Of a stretch of DNA of 64,000 nucleotides, positions 1 to 10,147 are shown in pieces. The stretch is from assembly GCF_024749285.1 (NCBI RefSeq), contig NZ_CP087196.1:248001-312000 (forward strand). Direction: 5' to 3'. Numbering within the stretch: position 1 is the first letter of the stretch; the number at the start of each line of letters is the position of its first letter. Below the pieces are notes generated by a model. It had not been told where the DNA came from, did no database searches, and worked only from the letters and a program-made list of their open reading frames with translations. Both the position numbers and the translations under genes were made by a program. The DNA comes from Pseudomonas sp. B21-015. Its GTDB lineage: Bacteria; Pseudomonadota; Gammaproteobacteria; Pseudomonadales; Pseudomonadaceae.

Positions 1-121
1 AAAAAGTTGACGGAGCATAAGCCGCCCCTTCGGACGCGGGCAACATTGGTCGGTTGGCGCTGTCTGGATCGGAGCTTTTACGTCAGAATCCCGGTCTATT
101 CCGCATTCGGTCACGGCTTCG

Positions 122-475
122 ATGAGTTGCAACAGTCAGAAAATTCGTACGCTGCGCCAGCAGATCCCCACGTTCGAGTGCGTGCCCGGGTGTCATGACT
201 GCTGTGGCCCGGTGACCACCTCGCCCGAAGAAATGTCCCGCCTGCCGCGCAAAACCCGGGCCGAGCAGGATGCCGCGATGGACGAGCTCAATTGCGTCCA
301 CCTGGGACCCAACGGCTGCACGGTGTATGACGAGCGACCGCTGATCTGTCGGCTGTTCGGTACCACCAAGACCCTGCCGTGCCCCAACGGGCGGCGGCCG
401 GTGGAACTGATACATCCGCGGGTCGAGCAGCAGATTCATGAGTACATGGCTTCTACCCGACAGGTGTTGGTCTGA
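122..475 (+). CDS. YkgJ-family cysteine cluster protein (putative Zn/Fe chelating)
   Basis: Small 117-residue protein with cysteines grouped as CVPGCHDCC near residue 20 and further cysteines in NGCTVYDERPLICRLFG and TLPCPNG. This spacing (CxxxCxxCC, then GC-Y--RP-xCR) is the signature of the YkgJ/UPF0153 family, thought to bind zinc or an iron-sulfur centre; the biochemical role is unknown. It is about the usual length of the family. It stands alone, ends just before a REP pair, and nothing in the first 121 bases of the window looks coding. Start chosen at the ATG that directly precedes the conserved region; no strong Shine-Dalgarno is visible. Confidence 0.8.
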   Translation: MSCNSQKIRTLRQQIPTFECVPGCHDCCGPVTTSPEEMSRLPRKTRAEQDAAMDELNCVHLGPNGCTVYDERPLICRLFGTTKTLPCPNGRRPVELIHPRVEQQIHEYMASTRQVLV

Positions 476-505
476 CTGTTGCGTGAATTAGAGTCACCGA
501 GTCGA

Positions 506-579
506 CCCCATCGCGGGCAAGCCCCGCTCCCACAAGATCGGCGCAACACCTGTGGGAGCGGGGCTTGCCCGCGATGGGG
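506..579. repeat. REP pair (inverted, head-to-head)
   Basis: Two copies of the REP core (GGGAGCGGGGCTTGCCCGCG and its reverse complement) face each other around a 14-20 base spacer between the YkgJ gene and dadR. Such REP doublets in Pseudomonas are scattered by REP-associated transposases and can form long hairpins at transcript ends. Confidence 0.9.
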
Positions 580-601
580 CCCGAACATGCACCACAAAGC
601 C

Positions 602-1090
602 TCAATCCGGAATCGGCAGGCTCAAGCTCTCTTTCACTTCTTCCATCACGATGTAGCTCTTGGATTCCCGTACATGCGGCAGCTTGAGCAGAATGTCGCC
701 CAGCAGTTTGCGGTACGAGGCCATCTCGGAGATCCGCGCTTTAACCAGATAGTCGAAGTCCCCTGACACCAAATGGCATTCCAAAACGTGGGGCAGTTTC
801 AGCACCGCGCGTCGGAACTCTTCGAAAGTATCGCCGGATTTATAGTCGAGACTTATCTCGACGAACACCAGCAGGCTACCCTTCAAGTGCTGCGGATTCA
901 GGCGAGCGTTGTAGCTCATGATGATCCCTTCGCGCTCCAGTCGCCGTACCCGTTCAGTGCAGGGTGTGGTGGAGAGGCCGACCTTTTCCCCCAGTTCGGT
1001 GAAGGAGATGCGCCCGTCCGCTTGCAGGATCCGCAGGATGTTGCGGTCGATCTTGTCCAGCTCACGTTTGGTCTGAGTGTTGGTACGCAT
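602..1090 (-). CDS. dadR: Lrp/AsnC-family regulator of the dad operon
   Basis: 162-residue Lrp-type regulator. N-terminal winged helix (residues about 10-60, LDKIDRNILRILQADGRISF, then STTPCTERVRRLEREGII) followed by the RAM/AsnC ligand-binding fold (SLLVFVEISL, GDFDYLVKAR). The length and the divergent position next to dadA match the alanine-responsive activator DadR of pseudomonads. In that family L-alanine binding lets the octamer activate dadAX. The ATG at 1090 was preferred to longer in-frame extensions because it gives the family N-terminus MRTNTQTKRELDKIDR and leaves a 156-base divergent promoter region. Confidence 0.88.
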   Translation of the reverse strand: MRTNTQTKRELDKIDRNILRILQADGRISFTELGEKVGLSTTPCTERVRRLEREGIIMSYNARLNPQHLKGSLLVFVEISLDYKSGDTFEEFRRAVLKLPHVLECHLVSGDFDYLVKARISEMASYRKLLGDILLKLPHVRESKSYIVMEEVKESLSLPIPD

Positions 1091-1145
1091 AGGGGATGCG
1101 CCTCCGTGAAAAGGGTTTTTGCCGAGAATTGTCGCCAAATATAAG

Positions 1146-1158
1146 CACTTATATAGTG
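1146..1158. promoter_or_regulatory. Candidate DadR/Lrp-type operator between dadR and dadA
   Basis: CACTTATATAGTG is a short dyad (CACT/AGTG arms with an AT-rich centre), followed 6 bases later by another AAGCACT. It sits in the divergent promoter region. AT-rich dyads of this kind are typical of Lrp-family binding, but the assignment to DadR is inference. Confidence 0.35.
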
Positions 1159-1246
1159 AAAAGCACTGGCTAATCTTTTTTAAACTGCCCACATCTTCGG
1201 TCTGCACAATACACGTCAGCGGTAAGCCGCGATGAGGGATATGAAA

Positions 1247-2551
1247 ATGCGCGTTCTGGTCTTGGGTAGCGGCGTCATCGGTACCGCCAGTGCCTATTAT
1301 CTGGCACGGGCCGGCTTTGAGGTGACGGTGGTTGACCGTCAGCCAGCAGCGGCCATGGAAACCAGTTTCGCCAACGCCGGGCAGGTTTCGCCGGGTTATG
1401 CCTCGCCGTGGGCCGCGCCGGGCGTACCGCTCAAAGCCATCAAGTGGCTGTTGCAGCGTCACGCGCCATTGGCGATCAAGGCCACCGCCGACATCGACCA
1501 ATACCTATGGATGGCGCAGATGCTGCGCAACTGCACCGCCAGCCGTTACGCGGTGAACAAGGAGCGCATGGTGCGCCTGTCCGAGTACAGCCGTGACTGC
1601 CTCGACGAATTGCGCGCCGAAACCGGCATTGCCTACGAAGGCCGCAGCCTCGGTACTACTCAGCTGTTCCGCACCCAGGCGCAGCTTGATGGCGCCGCCA
1701 AAGACATCGCCGTGCTGCAAGAGTCCGGTGTGCCGTTCGAACTGCTCGACCGCGCCGGCATTGCCCGGGTCGAACCGGCCCTGGCCAGTGTCACCGACAT
1801 CCTCGCTGGTGCGTTGCGCCTGCCGAACGACCAGACCGGCGACTGCCAGATTTTCACCACCCGCCTGGCCGAAATGGCCACGAAACTGGGTGTGGAATTC
1901 CGTTTCGGCCAGGACATTCAGCGCCTCGACTTCGCCGGTGATCGCATCAACGGCGTATGGATCGACGGCAAGCTGGAAACCGCCGACCGTTACGTGCTGG
2001 CGCTGGGCAGCTACTCGCCGCAACTGCTCAAGCCGCTGGGCATCAGGGCTCCGGTGTATCCGCTCAAGGGTTACTCGCTGACCGTGCCAATCATCAACCC
2101 GGCGATGGCCCCGACGTCGACCATTCTCGACGAAACCTACAAGGTCGCGATCACCCGTTTCGACAACCGCATCCGCGTCGGCGGCATGGCGGAAATCGCC
2201 GGCTTTGACCTGTCGTTGAACCCGCGCCGGCGTGAAACCCTGGAGATGATCGTCAACGACCTTTATCCTCAGGGCGGCGATCTGGCCCAGGCGAGTTTCT
2301 GGACCGGCCTGCGTCCGACCACTCCGGACGGCACGCCGATTGTCGGCGCTACGCCGTTCAAGAACCTGTTCTTGAACACGGGGCATGGCACGCTCGGCTG
2401 GACCATGGCCTGTGGTTCCGGTCGTTTGCTGGCCGACCTGATGGCGAAAAGGACGCCGCAGATCAGCGCCGAAGGTCTCGATATTTCCCGTTATGGCAAC
2501 AAACTTCAGGAGTCTGCAAAACATGTCAATCCAGCGCCAGCTCACCAATGA
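1247..2551 (+). CDS. dadA: D-amino acid dehydrogenase small subunit
   Basis: 434-residue FAD enzyme that oxidatively deaminates D-amino acids, chiefly D-alanine, passing electrons to the respiratory chain at the inner membrane. The N-terminus [12 protein letters not shown] continues into [19 protein letters not shown], a Rossmann dinucleotide-binding motif. The C-terminus carries the DAO-family FAD-contacting stretch [14 protein letters not shown] and [15 protein letters not shown]. An upstream in-frame ATG at 1232 would add MRDMK; 1247 is preferred because it gives the canonical N-terminus and has GAGGGA upstream. It overlaps ridA by 29 bases, indicating one transcript. With DadX (racemase) it forms the L-alanine to pyruvate route. 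Confidence 0.95.
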   Translation: MRVLVLGSGVIGTASAYYLARAGFEVTVVDRQPAAAMETSFANAGQVSPGYASPWAAPGVPLKAIKWLLQRHAPLAIKATADIDQYLWMAQMLRNCTASRYAVNKERMVRLSEYSRDCLDELRAETGIAYEGRSLGTTQLFRTQAQLDGAAKDIAVLQESGVPFELLDRAGIARVEPALASVTDILAGALRLPNDQTGDCQIFTTRLAEMATKLGVEFRFGQDIQRLDFAGDRINGVWIDGKLETADRYVLALGSYSPQLLKPLGIRAPVYPLKGYSLTVPIINPAMAPTSTILDETYKVAITRFDNRIRVGGMAEIAGFDLSLNPRRRETLEMIVNDLYPQGGDLAQASFWTGLRPTTPDGTPIVGATPFKNLFLNTGHGTLGWTMACGSGRLLADLMAKRTPQISAEGLDISRYGNKLQESAKHVNPAPAHQ

Positions 2552-2876
2552 GCGTATGAGCCAGATCGTTGTCCACAACAGTACCGTGTATCTGGCAGGG
2601 CAGGTCGGCGATGACATGAGCGCCGGGATTGAACAGCAGACCCGTGAAACCCTCGCCAACATCGAGCGTTTGCTGGATCTGGCCGGAACCGACAAGAACC
2701 GTCTGCTGTCGGTGACGATTTACCTGAAAGACATAGACGCGCACTTCGAAGGCATGAACGCGGTGTGGGACCAGTGGCTGCCAAAAGGCGTTGCCCCGGC
2801 CCGCGCGACGGTCGAATCGAAGCTGTGCGAACCGCAAATCCTGGTCGAGCTGTCGGTTGTTGCCGCGCTGCCATAA
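2523..2876 (+). CDS. RidA/YjgF-family enamine-imine deaminase-like protein
   Basis: 117-residue Rid-family protein starting [18 protein letters not shown], with the typical GQVGDD segment and the ending [14 protein letters not shown]. RidA proteins hydrolyse reactive enamine/imine intermediates released by PLP or FAD amino-acid enzymes. Its placement inside dadA's 3' end fits a role in clearing 2-iminopropionate-type products of DadA. AGGAG lies just upstream of the chosen ATG, inside dadA. The catalytic arginine usual in the RidA subgroup is replaced here by [10 protein letters not shown] (no arginine in the C-x-P-x-x-L-VE segment), so deaminase activity is not certain. Confidence 0.85.
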   Translation: MSIQRQLTNERMSQIVVHNSTVYLAGQVGDDMSAGIEQQTRETLANIERLLDLAGTDKNRLLSVTIYLKDIDAHFEGMNAVWDQWLPKGVAPARATVESKLCEPQILVELSVVAALP

Positions 2877-2900
2877 CGCCAAGCCAGAAAGATCCCTCTC

Positions 2901-2946
2901 CCGGCGCTGTTGGCGGTTCACGCTGTCAGCCAGCGCCGGTTTTTTT
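2901..2946 (+). terminator. Intrinsic terminator/attenuator between ridA and dadX
   Basis: Perfect 9-bp stem CCGGCGCTG/CAGCGCCGG closes a 21-base loop and is followed directly by seven T. It lies between ridA and dadX, so it should reduce read-through from the dadA promoter into the racemase gene. Confidence 0.75.
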
Positions 2947-2973
2947 CAAATGACCGACTAGAAGTCTGCCGCC

Positions 2974-4047
2974 ATGCGTCCTGCCCGTGCCCTGATCGAC
3001 CTTCAAGCCTTGCGTCACAACTACCGGATCGCCCGTGAAGTCACGGGGGCCAAGGCCCTCGCCGTGATCAAGGCCGATGCCTATGGCCATGGCGCGGTGC
3101 GCTGCGCCCAGGCGCTGGAAGCCGAGGCGGACGGGTTCGCCGTGGCATGCATTGAAGAGGCTCTGGAACTGCGCGCCGCCGGCATTCGAGCGCCGGTATT
3201 GTTGCTGGAAGGTTTTTTCGAAGCCGAAGAACTGTCGCTGATCGTCGAACATGACTTCTGGTGCGTGGTGCATTCGCTGTGGCAGCTCGAAGCCATCGAA
3301 AAAGCCGCGCTGAGCAAACCGATCACGGTCTGGCTCAAGCTCGACTCGGGCATGCATCGCGTTGGCCTGCACCCGGCGGATTACCAGGCGGCCTATCAAC
3401 GGCTGCTGGCCAGCGGCAAAGTGGCGAAGATCGTGCTGATGAGTCACTTCGCCCGCGCCGATGAGCTGCACTGCCAGACCAGCGCCGAGCAGGTCGCGGT
3501 GTTCGAGGCGGCGCGTCAGGGTTTGTCGGCCGAAATCAGCCTGCGTAACTCGCCGGCGGTGCTCGGTTGGCCGCAGATTCCAAGCGATTGGGTGCGCCCA
3601 GGCATCATGCTCTACGGTGCAACGCCGTTCGAAGAAGCCAATGTCGTGGCGTCCCGCCTGCAACCGGTGATGACCCTGGCGTCGAAAGTGATTTGCGTAC
3701 GCGAACTACCCGCCGGCGAGCCAATTGGTTACGGCGCGAAATTCGTCACCCCCAAGCCGATGCGCGTGGGCGTGGTGGCAATGGGTTATGCCGACGGTTA
3801 TCCGCGCCAGGCACCGAGCGGCACGCCGGTGCTGGTGGCCGGGCAGCGCAGTCAGCTGTTGGGCCGGGTATCGATGGACATGCTCTGCATCGACTTGACC
3901 GACGTGCCGCAAGCCGGCCTCGGTTCGCCCGTCGAGTTGTGGGGTAAAAATATCCTCGCCAGTGACGTCGCGACGGCCGCGGGCACGATTCCTTACCAGA
4001 TCTTCTGCAACCTGCGTCGAGTGCCGCTGCTCTATTCCGGGGCCTGA
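2974..4047 (+). CDS. dadX: Alanine racemase, catabolic
   Basis: 357-residue PLP-dependent fold-type III racemase interconverting L- and D-alanine. The Schiff-base lysine is K33 in [11 protein letters not shown] and the second catalytic base is Y253 in [19 protein letters not shown] is the usual C-terminal barrel motif. Length and location in the dad locus identify the catabolic isozyme rather than biosynthetic Alr. It is separated from ridA by 97 bases and a terminator, so expression may partly come from its own promoter. Confidence 0.95.
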   Translation: MRPARALIDLQALRHNYRIAREVTGAKALAVIKADAYGHGAVRCAQALEAEADGFAVACIEEALELRAAGIRAPVLLLEGFFEAEELSLIVEHDFWCVVHSLWQLEAIEKAALSKPITVWLKLDSGMHRVGLHPADYQAAYQRLLASGKVAKIVLMSHFARADELHCQTSAEQVAVFEAARQGLSAEISLRNSPAVLGWPQIPSDWVRPGIMLYGATPFEEANVVASRLQPVMTLASKVICVRELPAGEPIGYGAKFVTPKPMRVGVVAMGYADGYPRQAPSGTPVLVAGQRSQLLGRVSMDMLCIDLTDVPQAGLGSPVELWGKNILASDVATAAGTIPYQIFCNLRRVPLLYSGA

Positions 4048-4175
4048 CGAAAAACGTTCCCGACCGAAAGTCGTTTCGCCAAACAGGATTCCGGCCCAAG
4101 TGTTGTAAATACTGAACGCTGTCGCCATGATAACGCTCATTATTCCTGCAACCTGAATCCCTGGAGGCGCAAGCA

Positions 4176-4724
4176 TTGGACGTCGGTGAACGACTGCAAT
4201 CGATCCGTAAGCTCAAAGGTCTTTCCCAGCGTGAACTCGCCAAACGCGCGGGCGTCACCAACAGCACCATTTCGATGATCGAGAAAAACAGCGTCAGCCC
4301 CTCGATCAGTTCGCTGAGGAAGGTGCTGGGCGGAATTCCCATGTCCATGGTCGAGTTCTTTTCCGAAGAAATCCTGGAGGAAAAACCGACTCAGATCGTC
4401 TACAAAGCCCACGAACTGATCGATATTTCCGATGGCGCAGTGACCATGAAACTGGTCGGTCGGGCCCACCCGAGCCGGGCTATCGCGTTCCTCAACGAAA
4501 TCTACCCGCCAGGCGCCGACACCGGTGACGAGATGCTCACCCATGAGGGCGAGGAAACCGGGATTCTGGTGGAAGGTCGGCTGGAACTGGTGGTCGGCCT
4601 CGAAACATTTGTGCTCGAAGCCGGCGATAGCTACTACTTTGAAAGTACCAAGCCGCACCGCTTCCGTAACCCGTTCGATGCCCCGGCGCGACTAATCAGC
4701 GCAGCCACGCCAGCGAATTTCTAA
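4176..4724 (+). CDS. XRE-family regulator with C-terminal cupin domain
   Basis: 182 residues. Helix-turn-helix of the XRE/SinR type at residues 5-60 (LKGLSQRELAKRAGVTNSTI), then a small-ligand cupin barrel at about 105-175 (HEGEETGILVEGRLEL, GDSYYFEST-PHRFRNP). This architecture is that of PuuR-like regulators that sense amines or amino acids. Start codon appears to be TTG (preceded by GGAGGCGCAAGCA), giving LDVGERLQ decoded as Met. It follows dadX in the same direction; control of neighbouring amino-acid genes is plausible but not shown. Confidence 0.85.
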   Translation: MDVGERLQSIRKLKGLSQRELAKRAGVTNSTISMIEKNSVSPSISSLRKVLGGIPMSMVEFFSEEILEEKPTQIVYKAHELIDISDGAVTMKLVGRAHPSRAIAFLNEIYPPGADTGDEMLTHEGEETGILVEGRLELVVGLETFVLEAGDSYYFESTKPHRFRNPFDAPARLISAATPANF

Positions 4725-4894
4725 GAGAAGAGGCGTCCTGCCCGGATTGCGGAGACGCCCATGCTGTATATCCGTCCCACGACAAGACCCCTCCGACTTT
4801 GGGGTTGTTTCAGTGTGACGGGCTTACCGCTATACTTGCGCCCGCCTGCGAACCGTGGCCGTAGGCGTGACTAGCCACCATTGAGGGTGTACGC

Positions 4895-5323
4895 GTGAAC
4901 CTAATTATGAAAATGCTGGCCGTACCAGCAACCGTATTGGCCCTATGGGCAGTCAGCGCACAAGCAGCGACCAACGACGATATTGCTAAACGTCTTGAGC
5001 CCGTTGGCCAGGTTTGTGTGCAGGGTAAAGAGTGCAAGGGGATGGAAGTCGCTGCTTCGGTTGGTGGCGGTGCAGCGAAAACTCCCGACGAAATCATTGC
5101 CAAACACTGCAATGCTTGTCATGGCACCGGCCTGTTGGGCGCACCCAAAATCGGTGATGCCGCAGACTGGAAAAAACGCGCCGATAAAGAAGGCGGCACC
5201 GCTGCTGGCTTGGCGAAGGTAGCATTGAGCGGGCTCAATGCGATGCCGCCAAAAGGCACATGCAGTGACTGCGAACTGAAAGACCTTGAAGGCGCCATCC
5301 AGAAGATGTCTGGCCTGAAATAA
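4895..5323 (+). CDS. Cytochrome c5 (periplasmic c-type cytochrome)
   Basis: 142-residue exported cytochrome. A cleavable signal peptide (residues 1-24, ending SAQA) precedes a mature domain with a single haem-binding site CNACH at 72-76 and the axial methionine near M117 (LNAMPPKG). A C-terminal pair CSDC (123-126) is the disulfide typical of cytochrome c5. It acts as a soluble or membrane-associated electron carrier to terminal oxidases or reductases. GTG at 4895 is taken as the start (GAGGG 8 bases upstream); ATG at 4907 is possible. An intrinsic terminator follows at once. Confidence 0.92.
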   Translation: MNLIMKMLAVPATVLALWAVSAQAATNDDIAKRLEPVGQVCVQGKECKGMEVAASVGGGAAKTPDEIIAKHCNACHGTGLLGAPKIGDAADWKKRADKEGGTAAGLAKVALSGLNAMPPKGTCSDCELKDLEGAIQKMSGLK

Positions 5324-5338
5324 GCACGTCTTCAACGA

Positions 5339-5363
5339 AAAGCCGCTTTCGAGCGGCTTTTTT
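5339..5363 (+). terminator. Intrinsic terminator after cytochrome c5
   Basis: AAAGCCGCT-TTCG-AGCGGCTTT: a 9-bp stem with a stable UUCG-type tetraloop, running into six T. Confidence 0.95.
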
Positions 5364-5456
5364 GTGCCCGCGATTTGCTCTGCGACACTGTTCATTGCCG
5401 CAAAGACCCGGCAAGCTCGATCCAACCCCAATTCATGGAACGGGCGGGAGGAGCAG

Positions 5457-7379
5457 ATGGTGCAGTTGTGTTCTATCGAGCGGGCGGTCGATGACGTCCT
5501 GGCGCGGTTGCCGGCGCACATCCACATGGGCCTGCCACTGGGGCTGGGCAAACCCAACCACTTTGTCAACGCGCTGTATCAACGCGTCGCGCAACTGCCC
5601 GAGCGGCAGCTGACGGTCTACACCGCCCTGTGCCTCGGACGCCCGCCACTGGGCGATGGCTTGCAAAAGCGCTTCCTCGAACCCTTCATCGAGCGGGTGT
5701 TCGGCGATTACCCGGAGCTGGATTTCCTCGCTGATCTGCATCGCGACAGCCTGCCGGGCAACATCCACGTTCATCAGTTTTTCATGCAGCCGGGCAGCCT
5801 GCTTAACAGCGCAGCGGCCCAGCAGGATTACGTCAGCAGCAATTACAGCCACGCCGCACGGGATATCAACGCCGCCGGTTTGAACCTGGTGGCGCAACTG
5901 GTGGCCAGCCATGTCGAGCATCCCGATCGTCTGAGCCTGAGCTGCAACCCGGACATCACCCTCGACCTGTTGCCGATGATCGCCAAACGCCGGGCGGCGG
6001 GGGAGACGATCCTGATGGTGGGCCAGGTGCATAACGATTTGCCGTACATGCCGGGGGACGCGGAAATCGGCATCGACACCTTCGACCTGCTGATCGACGC
6101 GAAGGACAACACCACGCTGTTCTCCACACCGAACATGCCGGTGGGTTTTCAGGACCATTTCATTGGGCTGCACGCCAGCACGTTGGTGCGCGATGGCGGC
6201 ACCTTGCAGATTGGCATCGGTGCCATGGGCGATGCCCTGACGGCGGCGTTGCTGGCGCGGCAGGCTGACAGTGACGGTTACAAGGCGCTGCTGGCGGACC
6301 TGGATCTCAGCCAGTGGGCGCAACTGATTGAGCGCGAAGGGGGCATCGAACCGTTCGCCAAGGGCCTTTATGGTTGCAGCGAAATGTTCGTCAACGGCTT
6401 GCTGGTGTTGGCGGATGCCGGGATCGTGCGGCGCAAGGTTTACCCGGACGTGCCGACCCAGCAGCAGGCGAATGACGGGACGCTGGACGAGGCCGCACAG
6501 ACTGACGGCATCTCGGTGCATGGCGGGTTTTTTCTCGGGCCGCGCAGTTATTACGAGCGCTTGCGCGAGCTACCGCAGAGTAAGCTGCTTGAATTCAACA
6601 TGACCCGCATCAGCTACATCAACGAGCTCTACGGTCAGGAAGAACTCAAACGCTTGCAGCGCCTCGATGCGCGCTTCATCAACACCGTCTTCACCATGAC
6701 CCTGCTCGGTGCCGGCGTGGCCGATCAGCTTGAAGACGGGCGAGTGCTGAGCGGTGTCGGCGGGCAGTACAACTTTGTAGCCCAGGGCCATGCGCTGGAA
6801 GGCGCGCGCTCGATCCTGCTGCTGCGCAGTTGGCGCGAGTCGGGCGGTGAAGTCAGTTCGAACTTCGTCTGGGAATACGGTCACTGCACGATCCCACGGC
6901 ATCTGCGAGACATCGTCGTCACCGAGTACGGCATCGCTGATTTGCGGGGCAAGACCGACGCAGCGGTGATCGAGGCGTTGCTGAACATCAGCGACTCACG
7001 TTTCCAGTTGGGGCTGATCGAGCAGGCGCAAAACATTGGCAAATTGCCGAAGCATTTCCGCCTCGATCCGCGTTTCGCCGACAACAGCCCACAGCGTTTG
7101 CAGGCCATCCAGGCACGGCATTCGAATTTGTTTCCGGAGTATCCACTGGGCTGCGATTTCACAGCTGAGGAGCGGGACTTATTGCGGGCGCTGAACTGGT
7201 TGAAGAGCAAGTTCAAGCTCCCGGAAATTCTGGAGCTGGGCAAGGCTGCGCTGGATGCACCAGAGCCTTCGGAATTTCCCATGCATCTGGAGCGGATGCA
7301 GCTGACCCACCCCGAAGGATTGAAAGAGGACTTGTTTCAGCGGCTACTGCTCACCGGCCTCAAAGCCACCGTGCAGTAA
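5457..7379 (+). CDS. Acetyl-CoA hydrolase/transferase-family protein
   Basis: 640 residues. Related to the CoA-transferase family I acetyl-CoA hydrolases: glycine-rich GGTLQIGIGAMGDALTAALL, and the C-terminal segments VSSNFVWEYGHCTIPRHLRDIVVTEYGIADLRGKTD, here typical of the family. The likely reaction is hydrolysis of acetyl- or acyl-CoA, or CoA exchange with carboxylic acids. The protein is longer than classical acetate CoA-transferases (about 500 residues), a known longer subgroup. ATG at 5457 was chosen because GGGAGGAG lies just upstream; the reading frame is open further 5' but that stretch overlaps the preceding terminator. Free-standing, followed by a REP pair. Confidence 0.85.
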   Translation: MVQLCSIERAVDDVLARLPAHIHMGLPLGLGKPNHFVNALYQRVAQLPERQLTVYTALCLGRPPLGDGLQKRFLEPFIERVFGDYPELDFLADLHRDSLPGNIHVHQFFMQPGSLLNSAAAQQDYVSSNYSHAARDINAAGLNLVAQLVASHVEHPDRLSLSCNPDITLDLLPMIAKRRAAGETILMVGQVHNDLPYMPGDAEIGIDTFDLLIDAKDNTTLFSTPNMPVGFQDHFIGLHASTLVRDGGTLQIGIGAMGDALTAALLARQADSDGYKALLADLDLSQWAQLIEREGGIEPFAKGLYGCSEMFVNGLLVLADAGIVRRKVYPDVPTQQQANDGTLDEAAQTDGISVHGGFFLGPRSYYERLRELPQSKLLEFNMTRISYINELYGQEELKRLQRLDARFINTVFTMTLLGAGVADQLEDGRVLSGVGGQYNFVAQGHALEGARSILLLRSWRESGGEVSSNFVWEYGHCTIPRHLRDIVVTEYGIADLRGKTDAAVIEALLNISDSRFQLGLIEQAQNIGKLPKHFRLDPRFADNSPQRLQAIQARHSNLFPEYPLGCDFTAEERDLLRALNWLKSKFKLPEILELGKAALDAPEPSEFPMHLERMQLTHPEGLKEDLFQRLLLTGLKATVQ

Positions 7380-7394
7380 CAGCCACCACAAAAA

Positions 7395-7488
7395 CCTGTG
7401 GGAGCGGGCTTGCCCGCGATGGCGGTGGAACAGCCAACATCAATGTTGAATGTGATGACCTCATCGCGGGCAAGCCCGCTCCCACAGG
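7395..7488. repeat. REP pair
   Basis: Inverted copies of the GGGAGCGGGCTTGCCCGCGA unit separated by about 40 bases, between the convergent acetyl-CoA hydrolase gene and xpt. Confidence 0.95.
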
Positions 7489-7506
7489 TTCGGTGATGCA
7501 GCTGGT

Positions 7507-8118
<612 letters not shown>

Positions 8119-8137
8119 TTATGAAAAGTGTTCGATT

Positions 8138-10147
8138 CTAGCGCTTTAACATTGCGCGTATATCCGCCAATGCGCTGTTGCCCCGAACGGCTTTGACTTC
8201 GGTCGGGGTGTCATCGTTGCCTTCCCAGGCCAGATCGTCCGGCGGCAGTTCATCGAGGAAGCGGCTGGGCGCACAGTCGATGATCTCGCCGTATTGCTTA
8301 CGCTTGGCGGCGAAGGTGAACGCCAGCGTCTGACGCGCTCGGGTAATTCCGACGTAGGCCAGGCGGCGTTCCTCTTCGATGGTGTCGGCTTCGATGCTGG
8401 AGCGGTGCGGGAGAATTTCCTCTTCCATGCCCATGATAAATACGTAGGGGAATTCCAGACCCTTGGAGGCGTGCAAGGTCATCATCTGCACACCTTCGGC
8501 GCCGTCTTCCTCTTCCTGCTGACGTTCCAGCATGTCGCGCAGCACGAGTTTGCCGATCGCGTCCTCGACGGTCATCTCGCCTTCTTCGTCTTTCTCCAGC
8601 GTGTTCTTTAGCGCCTCGATCAGGAACCAGACGTTACCCATGCGGTAATCGGCGGCCTTGTCGCTGGAGCTGTTGGTGCGCAGCCAGTTTTCGTAATCGA
8701 TGTCCATGACCATGCTGCGCAGGGCGGAGATCGGGTCTTCTCCGGCGCACTGCTCGCGGACCTTGTCCATGAAACGCTTGAACCGCGACAGGCGATCGGT
8801 GAAGCGCGTGTCCAGATGCTCGCCCAAGCCGATTTCGTCGGTGGCGGCGTACATCGAGATTTTTCGCTCAGTGGCGTAGTTGCCCAGCTTCTCAAGCGTG
8901 GTCGAACCGATCTCCCGGCGTGGGACGTTGATCACCCGCAGGAAGGCGTTGTCGTCGTCCGGGTTCACGATCAGCCGGAAGTAGGCCATCAGGTCTTTCA
9001 CTTCCTGACGTCCGAAAAAGCTGTTGCCGCCAGAGAGTCGGTAAGGCACCTGGTGATGCTGCAACTTCAGCTCGATCAGCTTGGCCTGGTAGTTGCCGCG
9101 ATACAGAATCGCGAAATCACTGTAAGGCCGGTCGGTGCGCAAGTGCAGGCTAAGGATTTCCACGGCCACGCGCTCGGCTTCGGCGTCTTCGTTGCGGCAA
9201 CGGATCACGCGGATTTCGTCGCCATGGCCCATCTCACTCCACAGCTGCTTCTCGAATTCGTGCGGGTTGTTGGAAATCAGCACGTTGGCGCAGCGCAGGA
9301 TGCGGCTGGTGGAGCGGTAGTTCTGCTCCAGCATCACCACTTTCAGGGACGGATAATCGTCCTTGAGCAGCATCAGGTTTTCCGGGCGGGCGCCGCGCCA
9401 GGCATAGATCGACTGGTCGTCGTCGCCCACCACGGTGAACTGGTTGCGTTTGCCGATCAGCAGTTTCACCAGCAAATACTGGCTGGCGTTGGTGTCCTGG
9501 TATTCGTCCACCAACAGGTAGCGGACCTTGTTCTGCCATTTTTCCAGGATGTCGTCGTGTTCCTGGAACAGTTTTACCGGCAACAGGATCAGGTCGTCGA
9601 AGTCCACCGCGTTGAACGCCTTGAGCGTACGCTGGTAGTGGGTATAGACGATGGCGGCGGTCTGTTCCTTGGGGTTGCGCGCGTTTTCCAGGGCTTCGGG
9701 CGGCAGGATCAGGTCGTTTTTCCAGGCGCCGATCATGTTCTTGATCTCGTCGACGCCGTCGTCGCCCGAGTATTCCTTCTGCATGATGTCGGTCATCAAG
9801 GCTTTGACGTCGGTCTCGTCGAAGATCGAGAAGCCCGGTTTATAGCCCAGCCGCACGTGTTCCTTGCGGATGATGTTCAGGCCCAGGTTGTGGAAGGTAC
9901 ACACGGTCAGGCCACGGCCTTCGCCGCCTTTGAGCAGGGTGCCGACCCGTTCCTTCATCTCCCGCGCGGCCTTGTTGGTAAAGGTCATGGCGACGATGTA
10001 CTGGGCGCGGATGCCGCAGCTCTGGATCAGGTGCGCAATTTTGCGCGTGATCACGCTGGTCTTGCCGGAGCCTGCGCCGGCGAGCACCAAAAGAGGGCCG
10101 CCGACGTAGCTCACGGCTTCTTGCTGCCGGGGATTGAGTCGGGACAT
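8138..10147 (-). CDS. rep: ATP-dependent DNA helicase Rep
   Basis: 669-residue SF1A helicase that moves 3' to 5' and helps replication forks pass bound proteins. Walker A GAGSGKT at residues 24-30, Walker B LLVDEYQDTN, motif III GDDDQSIYAWRGA, motif IV EQNYRSTSRIL, motif V/VI TLHASKGLEFPYVF and EERRLAYVGITRARQ. Length equals Rep rather than the longer UvrD or PcrA. Upstream is a 261-base divergent promoter region shared with the EAL-domain gene. Confidence 0.96.
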   Translation of the reverse strand: MSRLNPRQQEAVSYVGGPLLVLAGAGSGKTSVITRKIAHLIQSCGIRAQYIVAMTFTNKAAREMKERVGTLLKGGEGRGLTVCTFHNLGLNIIRKEHVRLGYKPGFSIFDETDVKALMTDIMQKEYSGDDGVDEIKNMIGAWKNDLILPPEALENARNPKEQTAAIVYTHYQRTLKAFNAVDFDDLILLPVKLFQEHDDILEKWQNKVRYLLVDEYQDTNASQYLLVKLLIGKRNQFTVVGDDDQSIYAWRGARPENLMLLKDDYPSLKVVMLEQNYRSTSRILRCANVLISNNPHEFEKQLWSEMGHGDEIRVIRCRNEDAEAERVAVEILSLHLRTDRPYSDFAILYRGNYQAKLIELKLQHHQVPYRLSGGNSFFGRQEVKDLMAYFRLIVNPDDDNAFLRVINVPRREIGSTTLEKLGNYATERKISMYAATDEIGLGEHLDTRFTDRLSRFKRFMDKVREQCAGEDPISALRSMVMDIDYENWLRTNSSSDKAADYRMGNVWFLIEALKNTLEKDEEGEMTVEDAIGKLVLRDMLERQQEEEDGAEGVQMMTLHASKGLEFPYVFIMGMEEEILPHRSSIEADTIEEERRLAYVGITRARQTLAFTFAAKRKQYGEIIDCAPSRFLDELPPDDLAWEGNDDTPTEVKAVRGNSALADIRAMLKR

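Noticed and set aside
7395..7488. REP pairs considered as possible CRISPR repeats
   Set aside because: The units occur as single inverted doublets at many loci, not as regularly spaced direct repeats with unique spacers, and no cas genes are present.
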